Made by a program: the position numbers and the translations under genes
Origin: Micromonospora acroterricola
GTDB lineage: Bacteria > Actinomycetota > Actinomycetes > Mycobacteriales > Micromonosporaceae
DNA: 45,345 nt
Assembly: GCF_003172955.1 (NCBI RefSeq)
Contig: NZ_QGKR01000207.1
Coordinates: 1-45,345 of the forward strand
Direction of reading: 5' to 3'
Notes under the pieces: model-generated
Database searches by the model: none
What the model saw: the letters and a program-made list of their open reading frames with translations, nothing else
What the model was told of the DNA's origin: nothing
Shown: piece after piece, positions 1 through 10,310 of the stretch
Numbering within the stretch: the stretch's first letter is position 1
Layout: every line of letters starts with the position of its first letter

Positions 1-597
1 TACGGGCGGCAGCCGCCGTCACCCCGACCGACAGCCCGCCGCCCGTACGGGTTGCGGCTGGCCGGGGCGGCCGCCGTGGCCGTCGTCGCGGTGGGTGGCG
101 CCGCCGGCGCCGAGACCGGTGGCGCCAGCTCCGGGCGGCCGGCCGCCGGGACGTACACCGCCGGGCCGTTGACCGTGGCGTTGCCGCCCGGCTGGTCCGC
201 CACCGGGGCGAGCTGGGCCGGTCAGTACGGTGCCGACGGCGGTCCGGAACCGGCGCTGGTGATGTCGCCGCAGCCGCGTCGCTGGGCCGCCGATCCCCGG
301 CTGCCCGGCGCGTTTGTCGGCCTCTCCGCTGCCACGGCGGCGCGCACCACGCCGGCCGGGTTCCTGGCCGAGCGTACGCACGGGGACTGCGCGTCCGCGC
401 CGGCCCGCACCACCCGCCAGGCGGACGTCGAGTGGACCGTGGTGGCCTACCACTGCGACCGGGGGCGACCCCGGATCGTCGAGTCGGCGGGGCTGCATCC
501 CGAGCGTGCCGCCCTGCTGTACGTGCAGATCGTGCCGCCGGCGGACGGTGGGCCCGACTTCGTGGACACCCTGCTCGCCGGGGTGCGGGTGCGGTAG
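1..597 (+). CDS. C-terminal part of a membrane-anchored or secreted protein (5' end outside window)
   Basis: The frame is open from base 1, so the gene very likely begins upstream; the first in-frame start inside the window is a TTG at 52 with no good ribosome binding site. After a basic, proline-rich stretch comes one hydrophobic segment (LRLAGAAAVAVVAVGG), then about 150 residues that look extracytoplasmic, with two Cys (GDCAS and YHCDR) that could form a disulfide. The fold resembles the small extracellular domains that follow the single TM helix of actinobacterial Ser/Thr kinases or anti-sigma factors. That is only an impression, because the diagnostic N-terminal domain is missing. I do not recognise the family. 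It ends at the TAG at 595-597, about 140 bp before the next gene. Confidence 0.55.
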   Translation, partial: YGRQPPSPRPTARRPYGLRLAGAAAVAVVAVGGAAGAETGGASSGRPAAGTYTAGPLTVALPPGWSATGASWAGQYGADGGPEPALVMSPQPRRWAADPRLPGAFVGLSAATAARTTPAGFLAERTHGDCASAPARTTRQADVEWTVVAYHCDRGRPRIVESAGLHPERAALLYVQIVPPADGGPDFVDTLLAGVRVR

Positions 598-735
598 GGC
601 GGGCCGTCGCGGTGCGGGCGAACGCGCCCGACGGCGGTCCCTCGGGTGTGAAGCTGTCACGGTGGCGGAGAAGCGCGATCTGGACGTGGTCGCGGCGCCC
701 TCCGCCGTCCGCCGGTTCGGTGGGGCACCGGGCCG

Positions 736-1913
736 ATGCCGGTGACGCGCGGTCCGCGTCGACCGCCGAACCGTGGGGCGAGCGGGTCGCAGCGGGCGGA
801 CCTGCTGGAGCTCTTCTTCGACCTGGCCTTCGTCGCCGGTCTGGCCATGACGTCGCAGAAGATGGCGGCCGAGCCGACCTGGACCGGCTTCGCCCAGGCG
901 CTGCTCGCCCTGTCGACGCTCTGGGCGGTCTGGGTCACCACGACCTTGGTCACCGACAGTTACAGTCCGCGGTCCCGACCGATCCCGTTCGTGATCCTGG
1001 CCGCCATGTTCGGCGTCATGCTGATGTCCGCCGCGCTGCCGGGCGCCTTCGGCGACCACGGGCTGATCTTCGGCGGCACCTGGGCCGCGATCATCCTGGG
1101 TCGGGGACTGGTGCTCATCCGGTCGCTGCGGGGTCGGCAGGAGCAGGAACGTTCGGTGCGCGCCCTGGTCTGGAACCTCGGCTCGGGGACCCTCTGGGTG
1201 GTCGGCGGCCTGCTGGACGACCCGGGGTGGCGGCTCGCCGTGTGGCTGGTCGCGCTGGCCGCGGACTACATCGCCTACGGGTTCCGCTTTCCGATCCCCG
1301 GCCGACCGCCCCTGCCGCAGTACCGGGTGGTGCCGGAGCACCTCGCCGAGCGGTACCAGCAGATCTACATCCTCAGCCTGGGCGAACTCGTTCTGATCAG
1401 TGTCCTCAGCCTGAGCCACCAGCCCTTCAGCGCGCACCGGCTCGCCACCTTCGGTACCGCTTTCCTGACGGCCGTGGTGCTCTGGTGGAGCTACGCGCGG
1501 GGGGCGCGACCCTCCGCGACGCCATCGAGTCGTCCCGGCACCGGACCCGGCTGGTGCAGACCAATCCGTACGCCCACTGGTTGATGATCGCGGGCGTGGT
1601 CGTCACGGCGGCCGGCGTCGAACGGGTCATGGAGCAGCCGGGGGAGCCGCCGGGCGCCACCATGACCGCGCTCATCCTGGGCGGCGCCGGGCTCTTTCTC
1701 TGCGGTCGGGCGCTGCTCGAAAACGAGGTCTACGAGCGGGTGCCGCTGTCGCACGTCATCGGCGTCGCTGTCACGATCGCCCTGGCGCCGCTCGCGGCGC
1801 ATCTACCCGGTCTGGCGGTGAACGTCGCCGCCGGCCTGGTGCTGCTGGCGGTCGCGGTCGGGGAGATCCTCCGGGCGCGGCGCCCATCGGCCCCGGCGCC
1901 GGTGACATCCTGA
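736..1913 (+). pseudogene. LtrA-family (low temperature requirement) membrane protein, broken by a frameshift
   Basis: Two overlapping frames together encode one LtrA-like protein of about 392 residues, the usual family size. Frame 1 runs from the ATG at 736 with the typical N-terminus (LLELFFDLAFVAGL) and several TM helices up to WWSYARG near 1503. It then continues as nonsense to a stop at 1582-1584. The family sequence resumes in the other frame as ATLRDAIESSRHRTRLVQTNPYAHW and goes on with more TM helices to 1913. The break lies in a run of six G at 1499-1504. One more G would restore the reading YARGGATLRDA. This is either a real single-base loss or a sequencing error in a homopolymer. 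LtrA proteins are multi-pass membrane proteins of unclear biochemical role. Confidence 0.85.
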
Positions 1914-1940
1914 CGCCGACCCGGACCGCGAGGCGGCGGG

Positions 1941-2504
1941 CTAGCGGACCACCACGGTGATGGTGTGCGCCCGGTCCTCCTGCGGGATCGTGACGGCGAC
2001 GGTGCCGGGGCGGACGAAACGGATGTCCACCACGCCGGCCTCGTACTGCTGGGAGACCAGCTCCGGGCGGTCGACGGTGACCAGACCGGGCCCGATGCCC
2101 TGGATCCGCAGCACCGCGCCGGTGGCGAAGCAGAGCGATCGCAGCAGTTCGAGCTCGGTCTCGGCCAGCGGCAGGTCGTAGCGGACCGCGCCCTGGCAGG
2201 CCGTGGTCGGTCCGCTCGACGAGGGCGCCGGCCGGGGTGGCGTACCCCGGGTCCGGGTCGGTGCGGGCGGCGCCGCGACCGGACGCCTAGTGGTCGGCGC
2301 CGCCGGGGACGGCGACGCGCTGGCGGTGGAGGGCTCGCTCGCCGTCGCCGTCGCCGTCGCCGTCGTGCCGGACGTGCCGGACGTGGCGGGTGGCTGGACG
2401 GGCAGGGGCGACACCGGCTCGCTGCCGCAGCCGGCGACCGCGACGGCCAGGGTGAGGGCGACGGCCACGGTGCCGGTCAGTCGGCGGATCGGGGCGGGAC
2501 GCAT
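1941..2504 (-). CDS. Putative lipoprotein
   Basis: This 187-residue protein has a lipoprotein signal: basic start (MRPAPIRRL), hydrophobic core and the lipobox VAGC, with Cys26 as the lipidation site. A long Pro/Ser/Thr/Ala-rich linker (about residues 30-100) precedes an 85-residue C-terminal domain beginning TACQGAVRYDLPL. That domain has a beta-rich pattern ending in AHTITVVVR and a second Cys in RSLCFATG. A good Shine-Dalgarno (AAGGAG) lies 8 nt before the ATG at 2504. The gene lies 78 bp downstream of the ECF sigma gene on the same strand and is probably co-transcribed with it. It could be a surface member of that sigma regulon. It shows no anti-sigma zinc motif and no TM helix beyond the signal, so calling it an anti-sigma factor is not justified. 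Confidence 0.75.
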   Translation of the reverse strand: MRPAPIRRLTGTVAVALTLAVAVAGCGSEPVSPLPVQPPATSGTSGTTATATATASEPSTASASPSPAAPTTRRPVAAPPAPTRTRGTPPRPAPSSSGPTTACQGAVRYDLPLAETELELLRSLCFATGAVLRIQGIGPGLVTVDRPELVSQQYEAGVVDIRFVRPGTVAVTIPQEDRAHTITVVVR

Positions 2505-2582
2505 GGCTGGGCTCCTTCGTCGGGTGGTCCACTCATCCCGTTCGTCGCCATCGCCGTCGATTCCGTTCGTCGTCCGGGGCGC

Positions 2583-3128
2583 TCAGCCCGCATCGTCGGC
2601 GAGCCGTCGCCGGACCTCCCGCCGCGCGAGGTGCAGCCGGGACTTCACCGTGCCCTCCGGCACCTCCAGCAGGGTGGCGATCTCCGGGTAGCTCAGCCCG
2701 AGGACGTCCCGCAACGTCACCACCTCGGCGAGGTCGGGCCGCACCGCGTCGAGCGCGTCCAGCAGGTCCAGGCGGGTGCCGGCGACGACGCTGGTCCGCC
2801 GGGGGTCGGCCCGGTCGGGCAGCGGCACGTCTCCGGCCTCCAGCACCCAGCGCCGGCGCAGGGTCCGGTAGGTGGACCGGGCCCGGTTGGCGCTCAGCCG
2901 GTGCAGCCAGGTGCGGAACGAGGAGCGGCCCTCGAACCGGGTGACGCCGCGGGCGACGGCCAGCAGGGTGTCCTGGCAGGCTTCCTCGGCGTCCTCCCGG
3001 TTGGGCAGGAACCGGGCGCACAGCCGCAGCACCTCGGGCCGCACCGCGGCCAGCAGGGCGTCCAGCGCCTCCCGGTCACCACGGGCGGCGGACCGAGCCA
3101 GGGCGTCGATGTCGTCGTCGAGGGCCAT
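2583..3128 (-). CDS. ECF-type RNA polymerase sigma factor
   Basis: The product (181 residues) has the two-domain layout of group-4 sigma-70 factors. Region 2 covers about residues 22-95 and includes NREDAEEACQDTLLAVARG and the -10-reading helix FEGRSSFRTWLHRLSANRARS. Region 4 covers about residues 120-178, with the helix-turn-helix LSYPEIATLLEVPEGTVKSRL. There is no region 1.1 or 3 and no C-terminal SnoaL extension. It would redirect RNA polymerase to stress or envelope promoters. The neighbouring downstream lipoprotein gene is the only operon partner visible, and no recognisable zinc-type anti-sigma gene lies beside it. Confidence 0.93.
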   Translation of the reverse strand: MALDDDIDALARSAARGDREALDALLAAVRPEVLRLCARFLPNREDAEEACQDTLLAVARGVTRFEGRSSFRTWLHRLSANRARSTYRTLRRRWVLEAGDVPLPDRADPRRTSVVAGTRLDLLDALDAVRPDLAEVVTLRDVLGLSYPEIATLLEVPEGTVKSRLHLARREVRRRLADDAG

Positions 3129-3230
3129 GCCGGGTGTCCAATGCTCGGCTGTGCCGTCCTCCGAGCGTACGGCCGTCGTCGCCGGTCGGCCCGGTCCAGT
3201 CCGGCAGCCGACTCCGCCCGCCCGCGTGCG

Positions 3231-3851
3231 CTACTCGAAGCGGGCCGTGTCCCCGGCGCCCCGGCGCAGGATCTCCGGCTCGGGCCCGGAGAGGTCGACC
3301 ACCGTCGTCGGGTCCCTGCCGCAGTCGCCCGCGTCGACCACCCCGTCGAGCTGGTGGTCGAGCCGTTCCTTGATCTCCCACCCCTGGGTCATCGGCTCGT
3401 CCTCGCCGGGCAGGACCAGGGTGCTCGACACCAGCGGCTCACTCAGCTCGGCCAGCAGCGCCTGGGTGACAACGTGCCGGGGTACGCGGACACCGACGGT
3501 GCGCTTGCGGGGGTGCAGCATCCGGCGCGGCACCTCACGGGTGGCCGGCAGGATGAAGGTGTAGCTGCCCGGGGTGGACGCCTTGACCAGGCGGAAGACC
3601 GAGTTGCTGACATGGACGAACTGGCCGAGCTGCGCGAAGTCCCGGCAGACCAGGGTGAAGTGGTGCTTGTCGTCGAGGCGGCGGATCTCGCGGATCCGGT
3701 CCAGGCCCTCCCGGTTGCCCAGGCGGCAGCCGAGCGCGAAGCACGAGTCGGTCGGGTAGGCGACCAGGCCGCCGTCGCGGACCAGGTCGGCGACCTGGCG
3801 GATGACCCGGGGCTGCGGGTTCTCCGGGTGTACGTCGTAGTACCTCGCCAT
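3231..3851 (-). CDS. YciO/YrdC/Sua5-family protein (threonylcarbamoyl-AMP synthase-like)
   Basis: The 206 residues span a single YrdC-type domain with DGGLVAYPTDSCFALGC near the N-terminus, IREIRRLDDKHHFTLVCRDF, the nucleotide-binding stretch GSYTFILPATREVPRR, and TVGVRVPRH. Sua5/YrdC enzymes make threonylcarbamoyl-AMP from threonine, bicarbonate and ATP for the t6A modification of ANN-decoding tRNAs. The size and the DKHHFTL motif fit the YciO branch, whose physiological role is less certain. It is divergent from dnaE, with 143 bp between the starts. A GGAGG directly abuts the ATG at 3851, too close for ordinary Shine-Dalgarno use, so translation may be leaderless or weak. Confidence 0.9.
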   Translation of the reverse strand: MARYYDVHPENPQPRVIRQVADLVRDGGLVAYPTDSCFALGCRLGNREGLDRIREIRRLDDKHHFTLVCRDFAQLGQFVHVSNSVFRLVKASTPGSYTFILPATREVPRRMLHPRKRTVGVRVPRHVVTQALLAELSEPLVSSTLVLPGEDEPMTQGWEIKERLDHQLDGVVDAGDCGRDPTTVVDLSGPEPEILRRGAGDTARFE

Positions 3852-3994
3852 CCTCCGAGACTAGGCGCATCCGCATCCGGGGGGAGACGCGGACCACCCT
3901 CGGCGCGGACGGTGGAGCCGCCGAGATCACCTCGGTAGGGTAGGTCCCGGTCGGGTCCGACCACCAAGATCCACATCGCCGGGGGGCGCCACAC

Positions 3995-6900
3995 ATGGCC
4001 GATTCGTTCGCGCATCTGCATGTGCACACCGAGTACTCGATGCTCGACGGAGCGGCCCGACTCAAGGACCTGTTCGCCGAGGCCAAGCGGCTCGGCATGC
4101 CGGCGGTGGCGATCACCGACCACGGCAACATGCACGGCGCGAACGACTTCTACAACCAGGCGATGGCCGCCGGGATCACCCCGATCCTGGGCGTCGAGGC
4201 GTACGTGGCGCCGGAGTCGCGCTACCACAAGGCGCGGGTGAAGTGGGGCCGGCCGGAGCAGAAGAGCGATGACATCTCCGGCAACGGCGCGATCACCCAC
4301 AAGACCATGTGGGCGAAGAACGCGCAGGGCCTGAAGAACCTCTTCACCCTCAACTCGCGCGCGTCCATGGAGGGGCACTACGTCAAGTGGCCCCGGATGG
4401 ACATGGAACTGATCGCCGAGCACGCCGAGGGCATCATGGCCACCACCGGCTGCCCCTCCGGCGCGGTGCAGACCCGGCTGCGGCTGGGGCAGTTCGACGA
4501 GGCGCTCAAGGTCGCCGCGAGCTACCAGGACATCTTCGGCAAGGACAACTACTTCCTGGAGATCATGGATCACGGCCTCTCCATCGAGAGCCGGGTCCGC
4601 GAGGGGCTCACCGAGATCGCCCGCAAGCTGGACATCCCGCCGGTCGTCACGAACGACTCGCACTACACCCACGAGGCGCAGGCGACCGCGCACGACGTGC
4701 TGCTCTGCGTGCAGACCGGCAGCAACATCGACGACCCCAACCGGTTCCGGTTCGAGGGTGGCGGCTACTTCATCAAGAGCGCCGACCAGATGCGCGCGGT
4801 CGACTCGTCCGAGCTGTGGCAGCAGGGCTGCCGCAACACCCTGCTGGTCGCCGAGAAGGTCGACCCGAAGGGCATGTTCGAGTTCCACAACCTGATGCCG
4901 CGCTTCCCGGTGCCGGAGGGCGAGACCGAGGAGTCGTGGTTCCGCAAGGAGACCTTCGCCGGCCTGGCCCGCCGCTACCCGAACGGCATCCCGGAGGGGC
5001 ACGTCGTCCAGGCCGAGTACGAGCTGGGCGTCATCAACCAGATGGGCTTCCCGTCGTACTTCCTCGTGGTCGCCGACTTCATCCAGTGGGCGAAGAGCCA
5101 GGGCATTTCGGTGGGCCCGGGTCGTGGTTCGGCCGCCGGCTCGCTGGTCGCGTACGCGCTGGGCATCACCGACCTGGATCCGATCCAGCACGGCCTGATC
5201 TTCGAGCGGTTCCTCAACCCCGAGCGGGTGTCGATGCCGGATGTCGACATTGACTTCGACGAGCGTCGGCGCGGCGAGGTGATCAAGTACGTCACCGACA
5301 AGTGGGGTGAGGACAAGGTCGCCCAGATCGCGACCTTCGGCACGATCAAGGCGAAGGCGGCGATCAAGGACTCGGCCCGGGTGCTCGGTTTCCCGTACGC
5401 GGTCGGCGACCGGATCACCAAGGCGATGCCGCCGGCCGTGATGGGCAAGGACATCCCGCTCACCGGCATCTTCGACCCGAAGCACCCCCGCTACGCCGAG
5501 GCCGGCGAGATCCGTGGCCTGTACGAGTCCGACCCGGACGTCCGCAAGGTGATCGACACCGCCAAGGGCATCGAGGGGCTGATCCGACAGACCGGTGTGC
5601 ACGCCGCGGGCGTCATCATGTCCGCCGAGCCGATCATCGAGCACATCCCGTTGATGCGCCGCGACGCCGACGGGGCGATCATCACGCAGTTCGACTACCC
5701 GACCTGCGAGTCGCTCGGGCTGCTGAAGATGGACTTCCTCGGCCTGCGCAACCTGACGATCATCGACGACGCGGTCAAGAACATCGAGCTCAACCACGGC
5801 AGGAAGCTCGACCTGCTGGCCCTGCCGCTGGACGACAAGCTCGCCTACGAGCTGCTGGCCCGCGGTGACACCCTCGGCGTGTTCCAGCTCGACGGCGGGC
5901 CGCTGCGGTCCCTGCTGCGAATGATGAAGCCGGACAACTTCGAGGACATCTCCGCCGTCATCGCGCTGTACCGGCCCGGCCCGATGGGCGCCGACTCGCA
6001 CACCAACTACGCGCTGCGCAAGAACGGCCTCCAGGAGGTCACGCCGATCCACCCGGAGCTGGAGGAGCCGCTGCGGGAGATCCTGGAGCCGACCCACGGC
6101 CTGATCGTCTACCAGGAGCAGGTGCAGCGCGCGGCGCAGATCCTCGCCGGCTACAGCCTCGGTCAGGCGGACCTGCTCCGCCGGGCGATGGGCAAGAAGA
6201 AGAAGGAGATCCTCGACAAGGAGTTCATCCCGTTCCGGGACGGCTGCCGCGAGCGCGGCTACTCCGACGAGGCGATCCAGGCGGTGTGGGACGTCCTGGT
6301 GCCGTTCGCCGGGTACGCCTTCAACAAGGCGCACTCCGCCGCATACGGCCTGGTCTCCTACTGGACGGCGTACCTCAAGGCGCACTACCCGGCCGAGTAC
6401 ATGGCGGGGCTGCTGACCAGCGTCGGCGACGACAAGGACAAGATGGCGCTCTATCTGTCCGAGTGCCGACGGATGCGCATCCAGGTGCTGCCGCCGGACG
6501 TGAACACCTCCGCCGGGCCGTTCACCCCGGTCGGCAGGGACATCCGGTTCGGTCTGGCCGCCGTGCGCAACGTCGGCGCGAACGTGGTCGCCTCGATCAT
6601 GCGCTGCCGGGAGGAGAAGGGCGAGTACGCCGACTTCTACGACTTCCTGTCCAAGGTGGACGCGGTGGTCTGCAACAAGAAGACCATCGAATCGCTGATC
6701 AAGGCTGGCGCGTTCGACTCGCTGGGGCACACCCGCAAGGCGCTGCTGGCCGTGCACGCCGACGCGATCGACGCGTACGCCGATGTGAAGCGCAAGGAGG
6801 CGGTCGGCCAGTACGACCTCTTCGGCGCGGGCTTCGGCGACGCCGACAGTGGCAGCACGACGGTGATGCCGGTGATCGGCGACAGCGAGTGGGACAAGCG

Positions 6901-7525
6901 GGACAAGCTGGCGTTCGAGCGCGAGATGCTCGGCCTGTACGTCTCCGACCACCCGCTGTTCGGCCTGGAGCACATCCTCGGCGCGGCGGCCGACACGACG
7001 ATCGCCGCGCTCGCCGAGGAGGGCGGGGTGCCCGACGGGGCGGTCGTCACGCTCGCCGGCATCCTCTCCGGTGTGCAGCGCCGGGTCACCAAGCAGGGCC
7101 GGGCCTGGGCCTCGGCCACGCTGGAGGACCTGGCCGGCGGGGTGGAGACGCTGTTCTTCCCCAACACCTACGAGGTGATCGGGCAGTACATCGCCGAGGA
7201 CGCCATCGTGGTGGTCAAGGGACGGGTGGACCGCCGCGACGACACCCCACGGATCATGGCGATGGACATGTCGATGCCGGACGTCAGCACCAGCGCGACC
7301 AACAAGCCGGTCACGCTCACCATCCCGGTGCACCGGTGCACGCCGCCGCTGGTGGAACGACTCAAGGAGACGCTGGTGCTGCACCCCGGCGACACCGAGG
7401 TGCACGTCAAGCTGCAGAACGGCGGGCGCACCACCACCCTGCGGCTGGGCCCGTTCCGGGTGGCGGCGACCACCGCGCTGATGGGTGACCTGAAGAGCGT
7501 CCTCGGCCCGGCCAACGTGAGCTGA
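3995..7525 (+). CDS. dnaE: DNA polymerase III alpha subunit
   Basis: A full-length (1176-residue) replicative polymerase. The N-terminal PHP domain keeps its metal ligands (HLHVHTEYS at residues 7-15, ITDHGNMHG near 45), as in actinobacterial DnaE1 where the PHP domain is the proofreading exonuclease. The palm has the catalytic aspartates in MPDVDIDFD (Asp416 and Asp418) and the third in [13 protein letters not shown] (Asp580). The fingers motif [19 protein letters not shown] is intact. After the tandem HhH region comes an OB-fold ([22 protein letters not shown]) and a C-terminal tail for clamp or tau binding. The ATG at 3995 gives the expected [17 protein letters not shown] start. It is a core gene transcribed alone, with the ABC-F gene converging on its 3' end 23 bp away. 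Confidence 0.99.
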   Translation: MADSFAHLHVHTEYSMLDGAARLKDLFAEAKRLGMPAVAITDHGNMHGANDFYNQAMAAGITPILGVEAYVAPESRYHKARVKWGRPEQKSDDISGNGAITHKTMWAKNAQGLKNLFTLNSRASMEGHYVKWPRMDMELIAEHAEGIMATTGCPSGAVQTRLRLGQFDEALKVAASYQDIFGKDNYFLEIMDHGLSIESRVREGLTEIARKLDIPPVVTNDSHYTHEAQATAHDVLLCVQTGSNIDDPNRFRFEGGGYFIKSADQMRAVDSSELWQQGCRNTLLVAEKVDPKGMFEFHNLMPRFPVPEGETEESWFRKETFAGLARRYPNGIPEGHVVQAEYELGVINQMGFPSYFLVVADFIQWAKSQGISVGPGRGSAAGSLVAYALGITDLDPIQHGLIFERFLNPERVSMPDVDIDFDERRRGEVIKYVTDKWGEDKVAQIATFGTIKAKAAIKDSARVLGFPYAVGDRITKAMPPAVMGKDIPLTGIFDPKHPRYAEAGEIRGLYESDPDVRKVIDTAKGIEGLIRQTGVHAAGVIMSAEPIIEHIPLMRRDADGAIITQFDYPTCESLGLLKMDFLGLRNLTIIDDAVKNIELNHGRKLDLLALPLDDKLAYELLARGDTLGVFQLDGGPLRSLLRMMKPDNFEDISAVIALYRPGPMGADSHTNYALRKNGLQEVTPIHPELEEPLREILEPTHGLIVYQEQVQRAAQILAGYSLGQADLLRRAMGKKKKEILDKEFIPFRDGCRERGYSDEAIQAVWDVLVPFAGYAFNKAHSAAYGLVSYWTAYLKAHYPAEYMAGLLTSVGDDKDKMALYLSECRRMRIQVLPPDVNTSAGPFTPVGRDIRFGLAAVRNVGANVVASIMRCREEKGEYADFYDFLSKVDAVVCNKKTIESLIKAGAFDSLGHTRKALLAVHADAIDAYADVKRKEAVGQYDLFGAGFGDADSGSTTVMPVIGDSEWDKRDKLAFEREMLGLYVSDHPLFGLEHILGAAADTTIAALAEEGGVPDGAVVTLAGILSGVQRRVTKQGRAWASATLEDLAGGVETLFFPNTYEVIGQYIAEDAIVVVKGRVDRRDDTPRIMAMDMSMPDVSTSATNKPVTLTIPVHRCTPPLVERLKETLVLHPGDTEVHVKLQNGGRTTTLRLGPFRVAATTALMGDLKSVLGPANVS

Positions 7526-7548
7526 CCGGGCCGCGGACGTTGCCCGGC

Positions 7549-9186
<1,638 letters not shown>

Positions 9187-9304
9187 GCGAGTGACCTCAG
9201 AGGGTGGGGTGGGCGCGCCGGAGCCGCCCGGAACGAGACGGGGAATGGTGGAACGACGGCATGGCCACGGCGGCTGCGCTGACGCGCGCCGAACGGTGGC
9301 CTGA

Positions 9305-9345
9305 GACATCCGGTATCACCCGGAGATGTCGTCGTCACCCGCCAT
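9305..9345 (-). promoter_or_regulatory. Candidate leader-peptide attenuator before the ABC-F gene
   Basis: On the minus strand an ATG at 9345 opens a nine-codon ORF, MAGDDDISG, ending in TGA at 9318-9316. It is preceded by a strong Shine-Dalgarno (GAGGAG, about 8 nt upstream). Its last codons and stop lie inside a hairpin: GACATC-(bulge)-CCGG at 9330-9320 pairs with CCGGATGTC at 9313-9305. The ABC-F start follows 130 nt downstream. A short ORF with a strong ribosome site overlapping a stem is the architecture of translational or transcriptional attenuators of antibiotic-resistance ABC-F genes. The function here is inferred from architecture only. Confidence 0.5.
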
Positions 9346-9447
9346 GTCTGGTCTCCTCGTCAACCGCTGACACCCAACTCGGCCGAGTCTAACAACGGAC
9401 CTTCCGCCCGCCACCGGGTTCCCTGCCAGGTGCATCGGCTCCGCGGT

Positions 9448-9467
9448 CCCGGGCAAGAAGGCCCGGG
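9448..9467 (-). other. GC hairpin in the 5' region of the ABC-F gene
   Basis: CCCGGGC pairs with GCCCGGG across a 6-nt loop, between the operator-like palindrome at 9491-9530 and the leader ORF at 9345. It could be part of the leader RNA of the ABC-F transcript. No T-run follows, so I do not call it a terminator. Confidence 0.35.
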
Positions 9468-9490
9468 TCGTTGGCCGGTCGCTTCGGGCC

Positions 9491-9530
9491 GTGATACCTG
9501 TGGGTCATATTGATGACTCACAGGTATCAC
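9491..9530. promoter_or_regulatory. Operator-like inverted pair of a 15-mer (ATACCTGTGRGTCAT)
   Basis: GTGATACCTGTGGGTCAT is followed after 4 nt (ATTG) by its reverse complement with one mismatch: 18-bp arms in an AT-rich pocket. Read as two binding units, the 15-mer ATACCTGTGGGTCAT (494-508) and the inverted ATACCTGTGAGTCAT (527-513) start 19 nt apart. Very similar 15-mers with the same 19-nt period occur at 24497-24530. It lies between the end of the response-regulator gene and the ABC-F gene, both minus-strand, so it probably belongs to the ABC-F promoter. The cognate regulator is unknown to me. Confidence 0.6.
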
Positions 9531-9599
9531 GTTCGAAAACGACATGCCCGGCTCGCACGACACGGCGCGGACGGCTGTCGAAGCGCAGCCACGGCGCGC

Positions 9600-10310
9600 T
9601 CAGCGAGGTCGGTACTCGACCTCCGGGCGGCCGGGGGTGCCGTAGCGGGGGTGGCGCGCGGCCCGGTCGACGGTCACCAGGTACTCCAGGTAGCGCCGGG
9701 CGGTCACCCGGGAGATGCCGGTGCGCCCGCTCACCTCGGTCGCGGACAGGCCCACCTCCTCGCCGGGAGCGGCCGGCCGGGACCCGTGCGTGAGGGCCGC
9801 GCGCACCCGGTTCAGGGTCTCGGCGTCGAGGCCCTTGGGCAGGCTGTGCCCGGTCGTGCCGCGCAGGGTGGCGAACATCCGGTCCACCTCGTGCTGGGCG
9901 GCCACCTCGCCGTCGGCGAGCGCCTGGGCGCGGTAGTCGGCGTATCGCTCCAGCTTGTCCCGGAACGCGGCGAAGGTGAACGGCTTGAGCAGGTAGTGGG
10001 TCACCCCGAGGGAGACCGCGGTGCGTACCACCGCCAGGTCCCGCGCCGAGGTCACCGCGAGCACGTCGACGCTGCTGCCGGCCGCGCGCAGCGCCCGGCA
10101 GACGTCCAGGCCGTGCGCGTCGGGCAGCCGAAAATCGAGGAGTACGAGGTCCACGTCGCCGCCGTCGTTGGCGCGCAGCGCCGCCATCGCCGCCCGCGCG
10201 GTGTGCGCCACCCCGACCACCACAAAACCGGGAACCCGTCCCGTGTACGCCGCGTGCGCCTCGGCCAGCAGCGGCTCGTCCTCGACGACCAGCACCCGGA
10301 TGTCGGTCAT
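9600..10310 (-). CDS. CitB/DcuR-type response regulator
   Basis: 236 residues. The receiver domain occupies about residues 4-125: the acidic pair ED at 10-11, phosphoacceptor Asp59 in LVLLDFRLPD, Thr in VLAVTSARD and the conserved Lys in HYLLKPFTF. The C-terminal part (about 170-225) is a winged-helix type HTH with LSATEVSGRTGISRVTARRYLEYL, the pattern of the CitB/DpiA/DcuR group. It overlaps the kinase gene upstream by 4 nt (ATGA), so the two are translationally coupled. The likely target is the dicarboxylate transporter gene starting at 11994, divergent from the pair. Confidence 0.93.
   Translation of the reverse strand: MTDIRVLVVEDEPLLAEAHAAYTGRVPGFVVVGVAHTARAAMAALRANDGGDVDLVLLDFRLPDAHGLDVCRALRAAGSSVDVLAVTSARDLAVVRTAVSLGVTHYLLKPFTFAAFRDKLERYADYRAQALADGEVAAQHEVDRMFATLRGTTGHSLPKGLDAETLNRVRAALTHGSRPAAPGEEVGLSATEVSGRTGISRVTARRYLEYLVTVDRAARHPRYGTPGRPEVEYRPR

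Noticed and set aside
1..47. Inverted repeat TACGGGCGGC/GCCGCCCGTA at the window edge
   Set aside because: It lies in the open coding frame at the very edge, and 10 bp at this GC content is not persuasive.
3443..7405. 1320-codon minus-strand open frame opposite dnaE
   Set aside because: It is the antisense shadow of dnaE: low-complexity Val/Arg/Asp/Gly composition and no domain; the plus strand carries all polymerase motifs.
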